Shown here: in pieces, positions 46,518 through 54,771 of the stretch
Layout of the letters: every line of letters starts with the position of its first letter
How positions within the stretch are numbered: position 1 is the first letter of the stretch
Assembly (NCBI RefSeq): GCF_023218175.1
Contig: NZ_JALPTH010000012.1
Coordinates: 1 to 64,000, forward strand
Length of the DNA stretch: 64,000 bases
Origin: Streptomyces lichenis
Lineage (GTDB): Bacteria; Actinomycetota; Actinomycetes; Streptomycetales; Streptomycetaceae
Reading direction: 5' to 3'
The notes under the pieces: model-generated
What the model was told of the DNA's origin: nothing
Seen by the model: only the letters and a program-made list of their open reading frames with translations
The model's database searches: none
Position numbers and translations under genes: made by a program

Positions 46518-47252
46518 ATGCGCGCCGAGGACGTTCCGCGGGCGGCCGTCACGCCGCTGACCCGGCCGGCGTACGCACCGGTCACCCCCCGGTTCACCGA
46601 CCGGGAGTACCTCAACATCGTCTACCGCACCGACCCCGAGGCCCTGCGGGCCGTGGTGCCCGAGCCGCTGCAGATCGACGAACCGCTGGTCCGGTTCGAG
46701 ATCATGAAGATGGGCGACGTCACCTCCTTCGGCCCCTACGTCGAGGGCGGCCAGGCCATCCCCGTACGCCTCGGCCAGGATCGCGGCGAGTACCTGCACG
46801 CGATGTACCTGGACAGCTTCGCCGCCACCGCCTCGGGCCGGGAGGCCGGCGCCTACCCCAAGGCCATGGCACGGCCCGCGCTCTTCGCCGAGGAGGGTGC
46901 GCTGGTCGGAGTGCTGGACCAGGGCTCGATCCGCGTCGCCACGGCCACCATGGGTTACAAGCACCACCCCCTGGACCTCGACGAGGCACGCGCGCAGATC
47001 ACCGTGCCGACGTACATGCTCAAGTTCGTCCTCGGCTACGACCAGCGGCCGCGGGTCGCGGACCTGGTGCGCACCGAGATCACCGACATCGTCGTGAAGG
47101 AGGCCTGGACCGGCCCGGCCCGCCTCCAGCTCTTCGCGCACGTCCTGGCCCCGCTCGCCGACCTGCCGGTACGAGAGGTCGTCTCGGCCACCCACATCAT
47201 CGCCGACCTCACCCTGGCCGGCGTCCGGCCGGTCCACGACTACCTCGCCTGA
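46518..47252 (+). CDS. Acetoacetate decarboxylase family protein
   Basis: 244 aa, acetoacetate decarboxylase (ADC) fold. The Schiff-base lysine region is conserved in spirit: GREAGAYPKAMARPALF places a Lys where ADC has its catalytic Lys, and VRFEIMKMGDVTSFGPYVEG matches the early part of the family. ADC removes CO2 from a beta-keto acid; some streptomycete members instead catalyse aldol-dehydration, so the reaction is not certain. AGGAGGACAGCGCC precedes ATG 46518. Its presence in a beta-oxidation-like operon is unusual. Confidence 0.88.
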   Translation: MRAEDVPRAAVTPLTRPAYAPVTPRFTDREYLNIVYRTDPEALRAVVPEPLQIDEPLVRFEIMKMGDVTSFGPYVEGGQAIPVRLGQDRGEYLHAMYLDSFAATASGREAGAYPKAMARPALFAEEGALVGVLDQGSIRVATATMGYKHHPLDLDEARAQITVPTYMLKFVLGYDQRPRVADLVRTEITDIVVKEAWTGPARLQLFAHVLAPLADLPVREVVSATHIIADLTLAGVRPVHDYLA

Positions 47253-47277
47253 GCGGCCGGAAAGACAAGGACCCCTC

Positions 47278-48222
47278 ATGAACCACCACAGCACCGCACA
47301 CGCCCACGACACCATCACCACGGTGGCCGTGGTCGGCGCCGGAACCGTCGGACTGGGCTGGGCGGCCCTGTTCGCCGCCCACGGGCACGCCGTGCGCCTG
47401 ACCGACCCGCGCCCCGACCTGGCGGAGACCCTCGACGAGGCGATGCCGCTGCTGGCCGCGAGCCTGCACACGACCGCACGGGCGCTGCGCGCACGCGTCG
47501 AGATCAGTGCGGACCTCGCCGAGGCGGTCCGCGACGCCGACCTGGTACAGGAGAACGGCCCCGAGCGACTGGAGCTCAAGCAGGAGCTCTTCGCCGACAT
47601 CGCCCGGCACGCGCCCGGCCACGCCGTCCTGGCCTCCTCCAGCTCCGGCATCGTCCCCTCCGCCATCGCGCGGCGGCTGCCCGACGAGGCCGCGGCCCGG
47701 ATGCTGATCGCCCACCCGTTCAACCCACCGCAGGTCGTCCCCCTGGTGGAGCTCGTCCCCGGCACGCGCACCAGCGAGCGGACGGTGGCGCGGGCCGCCG
47801 GGTTCTACCGGTCGCTGGAACGCGTCCCGGTGCGCCTGCGCAAGGAGATCGAGGGCTTCGTGGCCAACCGCCTGCAGGGCGTGGTGCTCCGGGAGGCGTT
47901 CCGCCTGGTGGCGGACGGCGTCGTCACCGCCGAGGAGCTCGACACCATCATGAAGACCTCGCTGGGCGGACGCTGGGCGGTCGTCGGCCCCCTGGAGAGC
48001 TACCACCTCGGCGGCGGCCCGGGCGGCATCCGCCACATGGTCGAGCACCTCGGCAAGGGCCTGGAGCAGGCGGACGGCACACCCGCCATCGATGAGGCCG
48101 CCCTCGCCCGCGTCATCGAACAGACCGAGTCCGCCTACGGCACCGGCCCCGCCGCCTACCGCGCCCGCGCCGAACGCCGCGACCGCAAGCAGCTCGCCGT
48201 CAACGCGGCGGTCGCCGACTGA
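47278..48222 (+). CDS. 3-hydroxyacyl-CoA dehydrogenase family protein (NAD-dependent)
   Basis: 314 aa. Rossmann motif VVGAGTVGLGWAALFAAHGH, the Ser-rich SSSSGI, and the catalytic HPFNPPQ; C-terminal helical dimer domain. The single-domain form with GLGWA resembles lambda-crystallin/L-carnitine dehydrogenase-type enzymes more than the multidomain FadB, so the substrate may be a hydroxy acid rather than a hydroxyacyl-CoA. AAGGA precedes ATG 47278. Fourth gene of the operon. Confidence 0.9.
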   Translation: MNHHSTAHAHDTITTVAVVGAGTVGLGWAALFAAHGHAVRLTDPRPDLAETLDEAMPLLAASLHTTARALRARVEISADLAEAVRDADLVQENGPERLELKQELFADIARHAPGHAVLASSSSGIVPSAIARRLPDEAAARMLIAHPFNPPQVVPLVELVPGTRTSERTVARAAGFYRSLERVPVRLRKEIEGFVANRLQGVVLREAFRLVADGVVTAEELDTIMKTSLGGRWAVVGPLESYHLGGGPGGIRHMVEHLGKGLEQADGTPAIDEAALARVIEQTESAYGTGPAAYRARAERRDRKQLAVNAAVAD

Positions 48223-48275
48223 CGCCGCCCGCCGGCCGGCATCTGACGGACCCCCGCAAGGAAAGGGACACACCC

Positions 48276-49466
48276 ATGGCACGGCATATCCACACCGACC
48301 CCGACTTCTTCGGCTTCGCCGCCCTGCTCAGCGAGACGGAACGCGCCGAACTCGCCGACATACGCGCCTTCCTGGAGCGGGAGCTCGCACCGCTCGCGGA
48401 CGAGGCCTGGAAGAAGGCGGAGTTCCCCGACGGCGTCTTCGGCAAGTTCGCCGAACTCGACCTGGCCGGCCGGTCCTACCCGGAGTACAGCAACACCGGG
48501 AAGAAGCGCCGCAGCGCCCTGTTCCAGGGCTTCCTCAACCTGGAGCTGAACCGCGTCGACCCCTCGTTCGCGGTGGCCGCCGGCGTCCACACCGGACTGG
48601 CGATGGGCAGCATCAACGGCGGCGGCAGCCAGGAGCAGCGCGACCGCTGGCTGCCCGACATGGTGGCCTTCCGCAAGATCGGCGCCTTCGGCCTGACCGA
48701 ACCGGAAGGCGGCTCCGACGTCGCCGGCGGCATGCGCACCACCGCCCGCCGGGAAGGCGACACCTGGGTGCTCGACGGTGCCAAGCGCTGGATCGGCAAC
48801 GGCACCTTCGCCGACCTGGTCGTCATCTGGGCCCGCGACGAGGCCGACGACAACGTCAAGGGCTTCGTCGTGGAGAAGGGCACCCCCGGCTTCACCGCCG
48901 AGAAGATCGAGGGCAAGATCGCCCTGCGCACGGTGCAGAACGCCGACCTCGTACTGGACGGCGTACGGGTGCCGGAGGAGAACCGGCTGCAGCGCATCGA
49001 CAGCTTCCGGGACACCGCCGAGGTGCTGCGCGCCACCCGCGGCGGTGTCGCCTGGCAGGCCCTCGCCATCGCGGTACGCGCCTACGAACTCGCCCGCCAG
49101 TACGCCACCGAGCGCGTCCAGTTCGGCCGACCCATCGGCGGCTTCCAGCTCGTCCAGGACCTGCTGGTGAAGATGCTCGGCAACATCACCGCCATGTTCG
49201 GGATCGTCACCCGCCTGGCCCAGCTCAGCGACGCCGGCCAGGACACCCCCGAGCAGGCCGCGCTCGCCAAGGCCTTCACCACCACCCGTATGCGCGAGGT
49301 CGTGGCCTGGGCGCGGGAGCTCTTCGGCGGCAACGGCATCGTCCTGGAGTACGGAGTCGCCAAGCTCTTCGCCGACGCCGAGGCCGTCTACTCCTTCGAG
49401 GGCTCGCGCGAGATGAACACCCTCATCGTCGGCAAGGCCATCACCGGGCAGAGCGCCTTCGTGTGA
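48276..49466 (+). CDS. Acyl-CoA dehydrogenase (glutaryl-CoA dehydrogenase-like)
   Basis: 396 aa, FAD-dependent. FGLTEPEGGSDVAGGMRTTA (flavin/substrate loop), GAKRWIGNGTFADL, ERVQFGRPIGGFQLVQD, and the catalytic Glu in YSFEGSREMNTLIVGKAITG, in the position used by glutaryl-CoA dehydrogenases. Likely makes an alpha,beta-unsaturated acyl-CoA, perhaps with decarboxylation. AAGGAAAGG precedes ATG 48276. Last gene of the operon; no clear terminator follows. Confidence 0.92.
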   Translation: MARHIHTDPDFFGFAALLSETERAELADIRAFLERELAPLADEAWKKAEFPDGVFGKFAELDLAGRSYPEYSNTGKKRRSALFQGFLNLELNRVDPSFAVAAGVHTGLAMGSINGGGSQEQRDRWLPDMVAFRKIGAFGLTEPEGGSDVAGGMRTTARREGDTWVLDGAKRWIGNGTFADLVVIWARDEADDNVKGFVVEKGTPGFTAEKIEGKIALRTVQNADLVLDGVRVPEENRLQRIDSFRDTAEVLRATRGGVAWQALAIAVRAYELARQYATERVQFGRPIGGFQLVQDLLVKMLGNITAMFGIVTRLAQLSDAGQDTPEQAALAKAFTTTRMREVVAWARELFGGNGIVLEYGVAKLFADAEAVYSFEGSREMNTLIVGKAITGQSAFV

Positions 49467-49942
49467 CGAGCCCCCCGTGCGGCTGCCGGCAGGCGTCCGG
49501 CAGCCCGGTCCATCGCCGAACACCGTACCCCTGTGCCGGCATTGGGCGCGGTGTCGGAGTTGGCGGTGCCGCCGTGCACGGTCGCCGTACCGCTTGGCGC
49601 GGTGAAGGGGTTGGCCTCTCGAAAATCGATGGGATGGCACACCGAACCTGGCGAAGAGCCATGGCGGAGTCGTTGCCGGCGTATGGCTGGATTCGTGCTC
49701 CCCGCTGACCAGGTAACCGGCCTATGCCTCGATGTGGCCTTTGCTGGTCATCACGCGGCGTTCCCTGGTACCACGGCTTCACCAGGACAGCCAGGAGCGT
49801 AGGTGGCGCCCCCAAGTCGTCCCGCACCCGGGCCGGCTTCCGCTCAGGCCTGCGATCACTCTCGGTTACTATGCTCACTTCATGCCGGAGGCCGGCAGCC
49901 CTCCGTCGAAGGCAAGGCTGAAGAGATGGGTGGCATGGGAAA
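49467..49942. other. 476-bp region between the CoA operon and hipA-like gene
   Basis: No intact gene. The last third contains a short integrase C-terminal fossil (separate entry). The rest has lower GC than its surroundings and no coding frame I can support. Confidence 0.4.
49853..49906 (+). pseudogene. C-terminal fossil of a tyrosine site-specific integrase
   Basis: In one frame the DNA reads AITLGYYAHFMPEAGSP, which matches the last active-site region of streptomycete phage/plasmid integrases (the Tyr nucleophile in the YAHFMPEAG box). Only about 17 codons are preserved and no upstream catalytic Arg or His box is in frame. It is a vestige of an integrated element, directly before the hipA-like gene. 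Confidence 0.55.
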
Positions 49943-50815
49943 GTGCTGAAAGAAGTTGTCGCGACCCGCTATGTCACACCCCTGCGGGAGGGCGGCTCGC
50001 TGCCCGGGATCGTCGAGGCCGACGACCTCGGGACGTACGTCATGAAGTTCACCGGCGCCGGGCAGGGGCGCAAGACCCTGGTGGCCGAGGTGGTCTGCGG
50101 GCTGCTGGGGCGGCGGCTCGGGCTGCGGGTGCCGGAGCTGGTGGCCATCCAGCTCGATCCGGTGATCGGGCTGGGTGAGCCGGACCAGGAGGTCCAGGAG
50201 CTGCTGAAGGCCAGCGGCGGGCTGAACCTCGGGATGGACTACCTGCCGGGGTCGATCGGCTTCGACCCGCTGGCGTACGAGGTGGGGTCGGCCGAGGCCG
50301 GGCGGGTGGTCTGGTTCGACGCCCTGATCAACAACGTCGACCGCTCCTGGCGCAACCCCAACATGCTGGTCTGGCACGGCGATCCCTGGCTCATCGACCA
50401 CGGCGCCACCATGATCTGGCACCACAACTGGCCCGGGGCCGAGGCCTCGGCCGCCAAGCCCTACGACGCCTCCGACCATGTCCTCGCCCCGTTCGCTCCC
50501 GACGTCGCCGCCGCGGCCGAGGAGTTGGCGCCGCTGGTCACCGAGGAGCTGCTGACCGAGGTCACCGCCGAGGTCCCCGACGAGTGGCTGGTCGACGAGC
50601 CCGGCTTCGCCACCACCGACGAGCTGCGCCGCGCCTATGTGCGGCCGCTGCTCGCCCGCGCCGCCACCGTCCATGAGCGGATCACCCTCGGCGAGCGCAC
50701 CGAGCGCCCCGCCTCGGCGGCTCCCGGCTGGCTCACCGGGCACGCCCGGCCCTGGCCGCACACCGCCGGTACGAAGGGTGCGACGGGTACGAAGGAGGAC
50801 GGGGCCGGTGAGTGA
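49943..50815 (+). CDS. HipA-like kinase
   Basis: 290 aa of the HipA family kinase fold without the usual toxin N-terminal subdomain. Residues 1-45 (EVVATRYVTPLREGGSLPGI, YVMKF with the ATP lysine), the catalytic-loop-like NNVDRSWRNPNML and the metal-binding LIDHGATM are present. HipA phosphorylates glutamyl-tRNA synthetase in E. coli; this family's targets are unknown. GTG 49943 is preceded by GGGAAA; the start is the best fit to the conserved N-terminus. Overlaps the DUF3037 gene by 8 bp, so they act as a pair. A fossil copy of its start lies at 35612. Confidence 0.85.
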   Translation: MLKEVVATRYVTPLREGGSLPGIVEADDLGTYVMKFTGAGQGRKTLVAEVVCGLLGRRLGLRVPELVAIQLDPVIGLGEPDQEVQELLKASGGLNLGMDYLPGSIGFDPLAYEVGSAEAGRVVWFDALINNVDRSWRNPNMLVWHGDPWLIDHGATMIWHHNWPGAEASAAKPYDASDHVLAPFAPDVAAAAEELAPLVTEELLTEVTAEVPDEWLVDEPGFATTDELRRAYVRPLLARAATVHERITLGERTERPASAAPGWLTGHARPWPHTAGTKGATGTKEDGAGE

Positions 50816-51191
50816 GCGGGACGTCTTCGAGTACGCGCTGCTGCGGGTGGTGCCGCGGGTCGAACGCGGCGAGTGCTTCAACGCCGGGGTGGTGGTCTAC
50901 TGCCGCGCCCGGTCCTTCGTCCGCGCCCGGACGCATCTGGACGAGGCCAAACTGCGGGCACTCGACCCGGCCGCCGACACCACCGGCGTACGCGCCGCGC
51001 TGCGCGCGGTCGAGGGGGTGTGCGCCGGCGGGGACCAGGCCGGGCAGGCCGCGCGCGACGACGCCGGCCGCCGGTTCCGCTGGCTGGTCGCGCCGCGCTC
51101 CACGGTGGTCCAGCCGGGCCCGGTGCACACCGGGCTGACGGCCGACCCGGAGGCCGAGGTCGAGCGGCTGCTCGATCTGCTGGTGCGCTGA
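50808..51191 (+). CDS. DUF3037 family protein
   Basis: 127 aa: VFEYALLRVVPRVERGECFN at the start, AGVVVYCRARSFVRARTHLD in the middle. DUF3037 is of unknown function and in actinomycetes is often found directly after a HipA-like kinase, suggesting that it is the kinase's regulator or substrate-binding partner (inference). GTG 50808 overlaps the end of the kinase gene by 8 bp and has GGAGGACGGGG upstream. Confidence 0.88.
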   Translation: MSERDVFEYALLRVVPRVERGECFNAGVVVYCRARSFVRARTHLDEAKLRALDPAADTTGVRAALRAVEGVCAGGDQAGQAARDDAGRRFRWLVAPRSTVVQPGPVHTGLTADPEAEVERLLDLLVR

Positions 51192-51242
51192 GCCCGGATG
51201 GGCCCTTGCGAGCAGGCGTGATCCTCGGCACCCGGTGCGGCG

Positions 51243-51271
51243 TTGACACCGGGTGCCGCGGTCTCTAGCGT
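51243..51271 (+). promoter_or_regulatory. Consensus-like promoter of the fabG-type operon
   Basis: TTGACA (51243-51248), exact 17-bp spacer, TAGCGT (51266-51271). Predicted start near 51278, about 97 nt before the first gene. Confidence 0.8.
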
Positions 51272-51289
51272 CTCGTGCGCGGAGGGTAC

Positions 51290-51303
51290 TAAGCGGTCGC
51301 TCA
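51290..51303. promoter_or_regulatory. TAAGCG-GT-CGCTCA inverted repeat (TetR-type operator candidate)
   Basis: Near-palindromic 14-mer just downstream of the predicted transcription start (about +12). The form TAAGCG-N2-CGCTTA is a familiar TetR-family operator in actinobacterial fatty-acid/steroid regulons; here one base differs. Its location would let a repressor block transcription. Confidence 0.5.
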
Positions 51304-51374
51304 CCCGTCCGGGTGTACAGCACTCTCCGGCCACCACCAGGGCACTGGGACTTCCAAGGGCGAGGAGAACAGCC

Positions 51375-52136
51375 ATGTCCACCACCGAGCAGCGTGTCGC
51401 CGTCGTGACCGGAGGTGCGCGGGGCATCGGCGCCGCCACCGCGGTCCGGCTGGCGGCCGAGGGCCGCGCCGTCGCCGTACTCGACCTCGACGAGGCGGCC
51501 TGCAAGGACACCGTCGAGAAGATCACCTCCGCCGGGGGCCGGGCGCTCGCGGTCGGCTGCGACGTCTCCGACGCCGCCCAGGTGGAGGCCGCCGTGGCCC
51601 GGGTGGCCCAGGAGCTTGGCGCCCCGGTCATCCTGGTCAACAACGCCGGAGTGCTCCGCGACAACCTGCTCTTCAAGATGAGCGAGTCCGACTGGGACAC
51701 CGTGGTCGGCGTCCACCTCAAGGGCGCCTTCCTGATGGCCAAGGCCTGCCAGAAGCACATGGTGGACGCGGGCTTCGGCCGGATCGTCAGCCTCTCCTCG
51801 TCCTCCGCGCTGGGCAACCGCGGCCAGGCCAACTACGCCGCCGTCAAGGCGGGGCTCCAGGGCTTCACCAAGACCCTCGCCAAGGAGCTCGGCAAGTTCG
51901 GCGTCACCGCCAACGCGGTCGCCCCCGGGTTCATCGCCACCGAGATGACCGCGCAGACCGCCGCCCGGGTCGGCATGGGCTTCGAGGAATTCCAGGCCGC
52001 GGCCGCCACCCAGATCCCGGTCCAGCGCGTCGGCACCCCCGAGGACGTGGCGGGCGCCATCGCCTTCTTCACCGGCGACGACGCCGGCTTCGTCTCCGGC
52101 CAGGTGCTGTACGTGGCCGGCGGCCCGCTCAACTGA
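51375..52136 (+). CDS. fabG: Short-chain dehydrogenase, 3-oxoacyl-ACP reductase type
   Basis: 253 aa, classical SDR. TGGARGIG cofactor motif, NNAGVLRD, and catalytic Ser/Tyr/Lys: SLSSSSALGN, NYAAVKAGL. Closest in type to FabG, which reduces 3-oxoacyl-ACP with NADPH; the exact substrate may be acyl-CoA. ATG 51375 follows GGCGAGGAG. First of two SDR genes transcribed from a strong promoter, 19 bp before the second. Confidence 0.85.
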   Translation: MSTTEQRVAVVTGGARGIGAATAVRLAAEGRAVAVLDLDEAACKDTVEKITSAGGRALAVGCDVSDAAQVEAAVARVAQELGAPVILVNNAGVLRDNLLFKMSESDWDTVVGVHLKGAFLMAKACQKHMVDAGFGRIVSLSSSSALGNRGQANYAAVKAGLQGFTKTLAKELGKFGVTANAVAPGFIATEMTAQTAARVGMGFEEFQAAAATQIPVQRVGTPEDVAGAIAFFTGDDAGFVSGQVLYVAGGPLN

Positions 52137-52155
52137 CTCCCGAGGAGGCAACGAC

Positions 52156-52917
52156 ATGACGCAGGACATCCCGCTGTCGGGCAAGGTCGCCCTGGTCACC
52201 GGCGCCAGCCGGGGCATCGGCTACGGGGTCGCCGAGGCGCTGGTCGCCCGCGGCGACCGGGTGTGCATCACCGGGCGCGGCGAGGACGCGCTCAAGGAGG
52301 CCGTGGAACGGCTCGGCGCGGACCGGGTGATCGGCGTACCCGGCAAGGCCCACGACGAGGCCCACCAGGCGCTCGCCGTGGAGCGGACCATGGAGGCCTT
52401 CGGCCGGGTCGACTACCTGGTCAACAACGCCGGGACCAACCCGGTGTTCGGCCCGATGGCCGACCTGGACCTCAACGTGGCCCGGAAGGTCTTCGAGACC
52501 AATGTCGTCTCCGCGCTCGGCTTCGCCCAGCGCACCTGGAAGGCCTGGCAGTCCGAGCACGGCGGCGCCATCGTGAACATCGCCTCGATCGCCGGCGTCT
52601 CCGCCTCGCCGTTCATCGGCGCGTACGGGATGAGCAAGGCGGCCATGGTCAACCTGACCCTCCAGCTCGCCCACGAGTTCGCCCCCCGGGTACGGGTCAA
52701 CGCCATCGCCCCCGCCGTGGTGAAGACCAGGTTCGCGCAGGCCCTGTACGAGGGGCGGGAGGCCGAGGCGGCCGCCGCGTACCCGCTGGGACGGCTCGGC
52801 GTCCCCGAGGACATCGGCGGCGCCGCCGCCTTCCTCACCTCCGACCAGTCCGACTGGATCACCGGGCAGACCCTGGTGGTCGACGGCGGAATCTTCCTCA
52901 ATGCCGGAGTCGGCTGA
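52156..52917 (+). CDS. Short-chain dehydrogenase/reductase (second SDR)
   Basis: 253 aa SDR: TGASRGIGYGVAEALVARGD, NNAGTNPVFGPM, catalytic S and YGMSKAAM. The closing WITGQTLVVDGG is typical of the classical family. GAGGAGG precedes ATG 52156. Paralogous to the gene before it, sharing a promoter; they may catalyse successive or alternative reductions. Confidence 0.88.
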   Translation: MTQDIPLSGKVALVTGASRGIGYGVAEALVARGDRVCITGRGEDALKEAVERLGADRVIGVPGKAHDEAHQALAVERTMEAFGRVDYLVNNAGTNPVFGPMADLDLNVARKVFETNVVSALGFAQRTWKAWQSEHGGAIVNIASIAGVSASPFIGAYGMSKAAMVNLTLQLAHEFAPRVRVNAIAPAVVKTRFAQALYEGREAEAAAAYPLGRLGVPEDIGGAAAFLTSDQSDWITGQTLVVDGGIFLNAGVG

Positions 52918-52974
52918 TCCCGGTTCGGCCCGATTGGCGCATGATCGCCTCAAGTGCCCCGTCCGGCTCACCCA

Positions 52975-53002
52975 TTGACCTGGCGGGGCACTGCGGTATG
53001 GT
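52975..53002 (+). promoter_or_regulatory. Promoter of the binding-protein gene
   Basis: TTGACC (52975-52980), 16-bp spacer, TATGGT (52997-53002). Transcription start near 53009 is 29 nt before the GTG, which has GAACGAGGAGC upstream. Confidence 0.7.
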
Positions 53003-53037
53003 CGGCCGATCCATGGCTGAACGAGGAGCGTGCGCAC

Positions 53038-54615
53038 GTGTTCAACCGGACCAGTCTGCGGGCTGCCGCAGCCCTTGCGTCCATATCCCTGCTGGCCGGA
53101 TGCGGCCTGGTGGCCGGCGATGACGCCGAGGGAAGCAAGAAGATCACCGTCGGCACCACCAGTGCTCCCACCACGCTCGACCCCGCGGCAGCCTGGGACA
53201 ACTCCTGGGAGCTCTACCGCAACGTCTTCCAGACGCTGCTGAGCTTCCCCACCGGCAGCACCGCCCCCCAGCCCGACGCCGCCGACTGCACGTTCACCGA
53301 CACCGTCAGCCAGGTCTACCGCTGCGAACTGCGCGAGGGCCTCACCTTCTCCGGCGGCGCCAAGCTCGACGCCAAGGCGGTCAAGCACTCCATCGACCGC
53401 ATCCGCACCATCGACGCCCAGGGCGGCCCGGCCGGGCTCCTCGGCTCGCTGGACCGGGTCGAGACCCAGGGCGACCGCACCGTCGTCTTCCACCTGCGCA
53501 AGTCGGACGCCACCTTCCCGTTCATCCTGGCCACCCCCGCCATGTCGATCGTCGACCCGGCGAAGTACCCCGCCGACAAGCTGCGCGAGGACGGCGGCGT
53601 CACCGGCTCCGGCCCCTACACGCTGGAGTCCTACCAGGAGGGCGACCGGGCCGAGCTGGCCGGCAACCCCACCTACAAGGGCTTCGCCCAGCGCAAGAAC
53701 GACGCCGTCACCATCCGGTACTTCCAGCAGTCCGAGGCCATGGTCAAGGCGCTGCGGGACAAGGAGATCGACGCCACCTACCGCGGTCTGACCTCCGAGG
53801 AGGTCGTGGAGCTGGGTGAGAACCGCAAGGAGAACGAGGGCTTGCAACTGGTGGAGTCCACCGGCGCCGACATCCGGTACCTGGTCTTCAACGCCAAGGA
53901 CCCCTCGGTCAGCAAGCTCGCGGTGCGCCGGGCCGTCGCCCAGGTGGTCGACCGCTCCGCGCTGGTCTCCAAGGTCTACCAGGGCACCGCCGAGCCGCTG
54001 TACTCGATGGTCCCCAAGGGCATCGCCGGCCACACCACCTCCTTCCTCGACAGCTACGGCAAGCCGGACGCGGCCAAGGCGGCCGAGCTGCTGTCCGAGG
54101 CCGGGATCACCGAGCCGGTCGAGCTGACCTTCTGGTACACCACCGACCGGTACGGCTCCGGCACCGCGGCCGAGTTCAAGGAGCTCAAGCGGCAGCTGGA
54201 GGCCACCAAGCTGTTCAAGGTGACCGTCCAGGGCAAGCCCTGGAAGGAGTTCCAGGGCGGCTACCAAAAGGGCAGCTACCCGGTCTTCGGCCGCGGCTGG
54301 TTCCCCGACTTCCCGGACCCGGACAACTTCATCGCCCCGTTCGTCGGCAAGCAGAACGCCCTCTCCACCCCGTACGTGCGCCCCGAGATCACCGACGAAC
54401 TGCTGCCGAGGACCCGCAAGGCCAGCGACCGCTCCACGGTGACCAAGGAGTTCGAGCGGGCGCAGGAGATCCTGGTCGAGGACGTCCGGCTGCTGCCGCT
54501 GTGGCAGGGCAAGCTCTACATCGCCGCGAGCGAGGAGATCGCCGGCGGCGAGCGCGCCCTGGACCCGCAGACGGTCATGCAGCTGTGGGAGCTCCAGCGG
54601 AAGACCAGCTGGTAG
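53038..54615 (+). CDS. ABC transporter substrate-binding lipoprotein (family 5, peptide type)
   Basis: 525 aa. Signal peptide with lipobox SLLAGC, acylated Cys22, then the SBP_bac_5 fold typical of oligopeptide/nickel binding proteins (TLDPAAAWDNSWELYRNVFQ; VYRCELREGLTFSGGAKLDA; SGPYTLESYQEGDRAELAGN). Captures peptides or similar ligands for an ABC importer, but no permease or ATPase genes are adjacent, so it may be an orphan or work with a distant system. GTG 53038 chosen by its ribosome site. Confidence 0.93.
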   Translation: MFNRTSLRAAAALASISLLAGCGLVAGDDAEGSKKITVGTTSAPTTLDPAAAWDNSWELYRNVFQTLLSFPTGSTAPQPDAADCTFTDTVSQVYRCELREGLTFSGGAKLDAKAVKHSIDRIRTIDAQGGPAGLLGSLDRVETQGDRTVVFHLRKSDATFPFILATPAMSIVDPAKYPADKLREDGGVTGSGPYTLESYQEGDRAELAGNPTYKGFAQRKNDAVTIRYFQQSEAMVKALRDKEIDATYRGLTSEEVVELGENRKENEGLQLVESTGADIRYLVFNAKDPSVSKLAVRRAVAQVVDRSALVSKVYQGTAEPLYSMVPKGIAGHTTSFLDSYGKPDAAKAAELLSEAGITEPVELTFWYTTDRYGSGTAAEFKELKRQLEATKLFKVTVQGKPWKEFQGGYQKGSYPVFGRGWFPDFPDPDNFIAPFVGKQNALSTPYVRPEITDELLPRTRKASDRSTVTKEFERAQEILVEDVRLLPLWQGKLYIAASEEIAGGERALDPQTVMQLWELQRKTSW

Positions 54616-54771
54616 AACCGTTTCGCCTCGTCGTCCCTGACACGGCCGTCGCAGCCCGCCCGGGCCGCGGCGGCCGTCGGCGTAGGGGGCCCCGGGCCGG
54701 ATGGACCGGTTGTCAGTGGCCCCCGGTAGGTTCTGTGGCGGATAGGCGTTCACCCACCGGAGGTTGTCCAC

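Noticed and set aside
49943..51191. Classical HipBA toxin-antitoxin locus
   Set aside because: No HipB-like DNA-binding protein is encoded; the partner is DUF3037.
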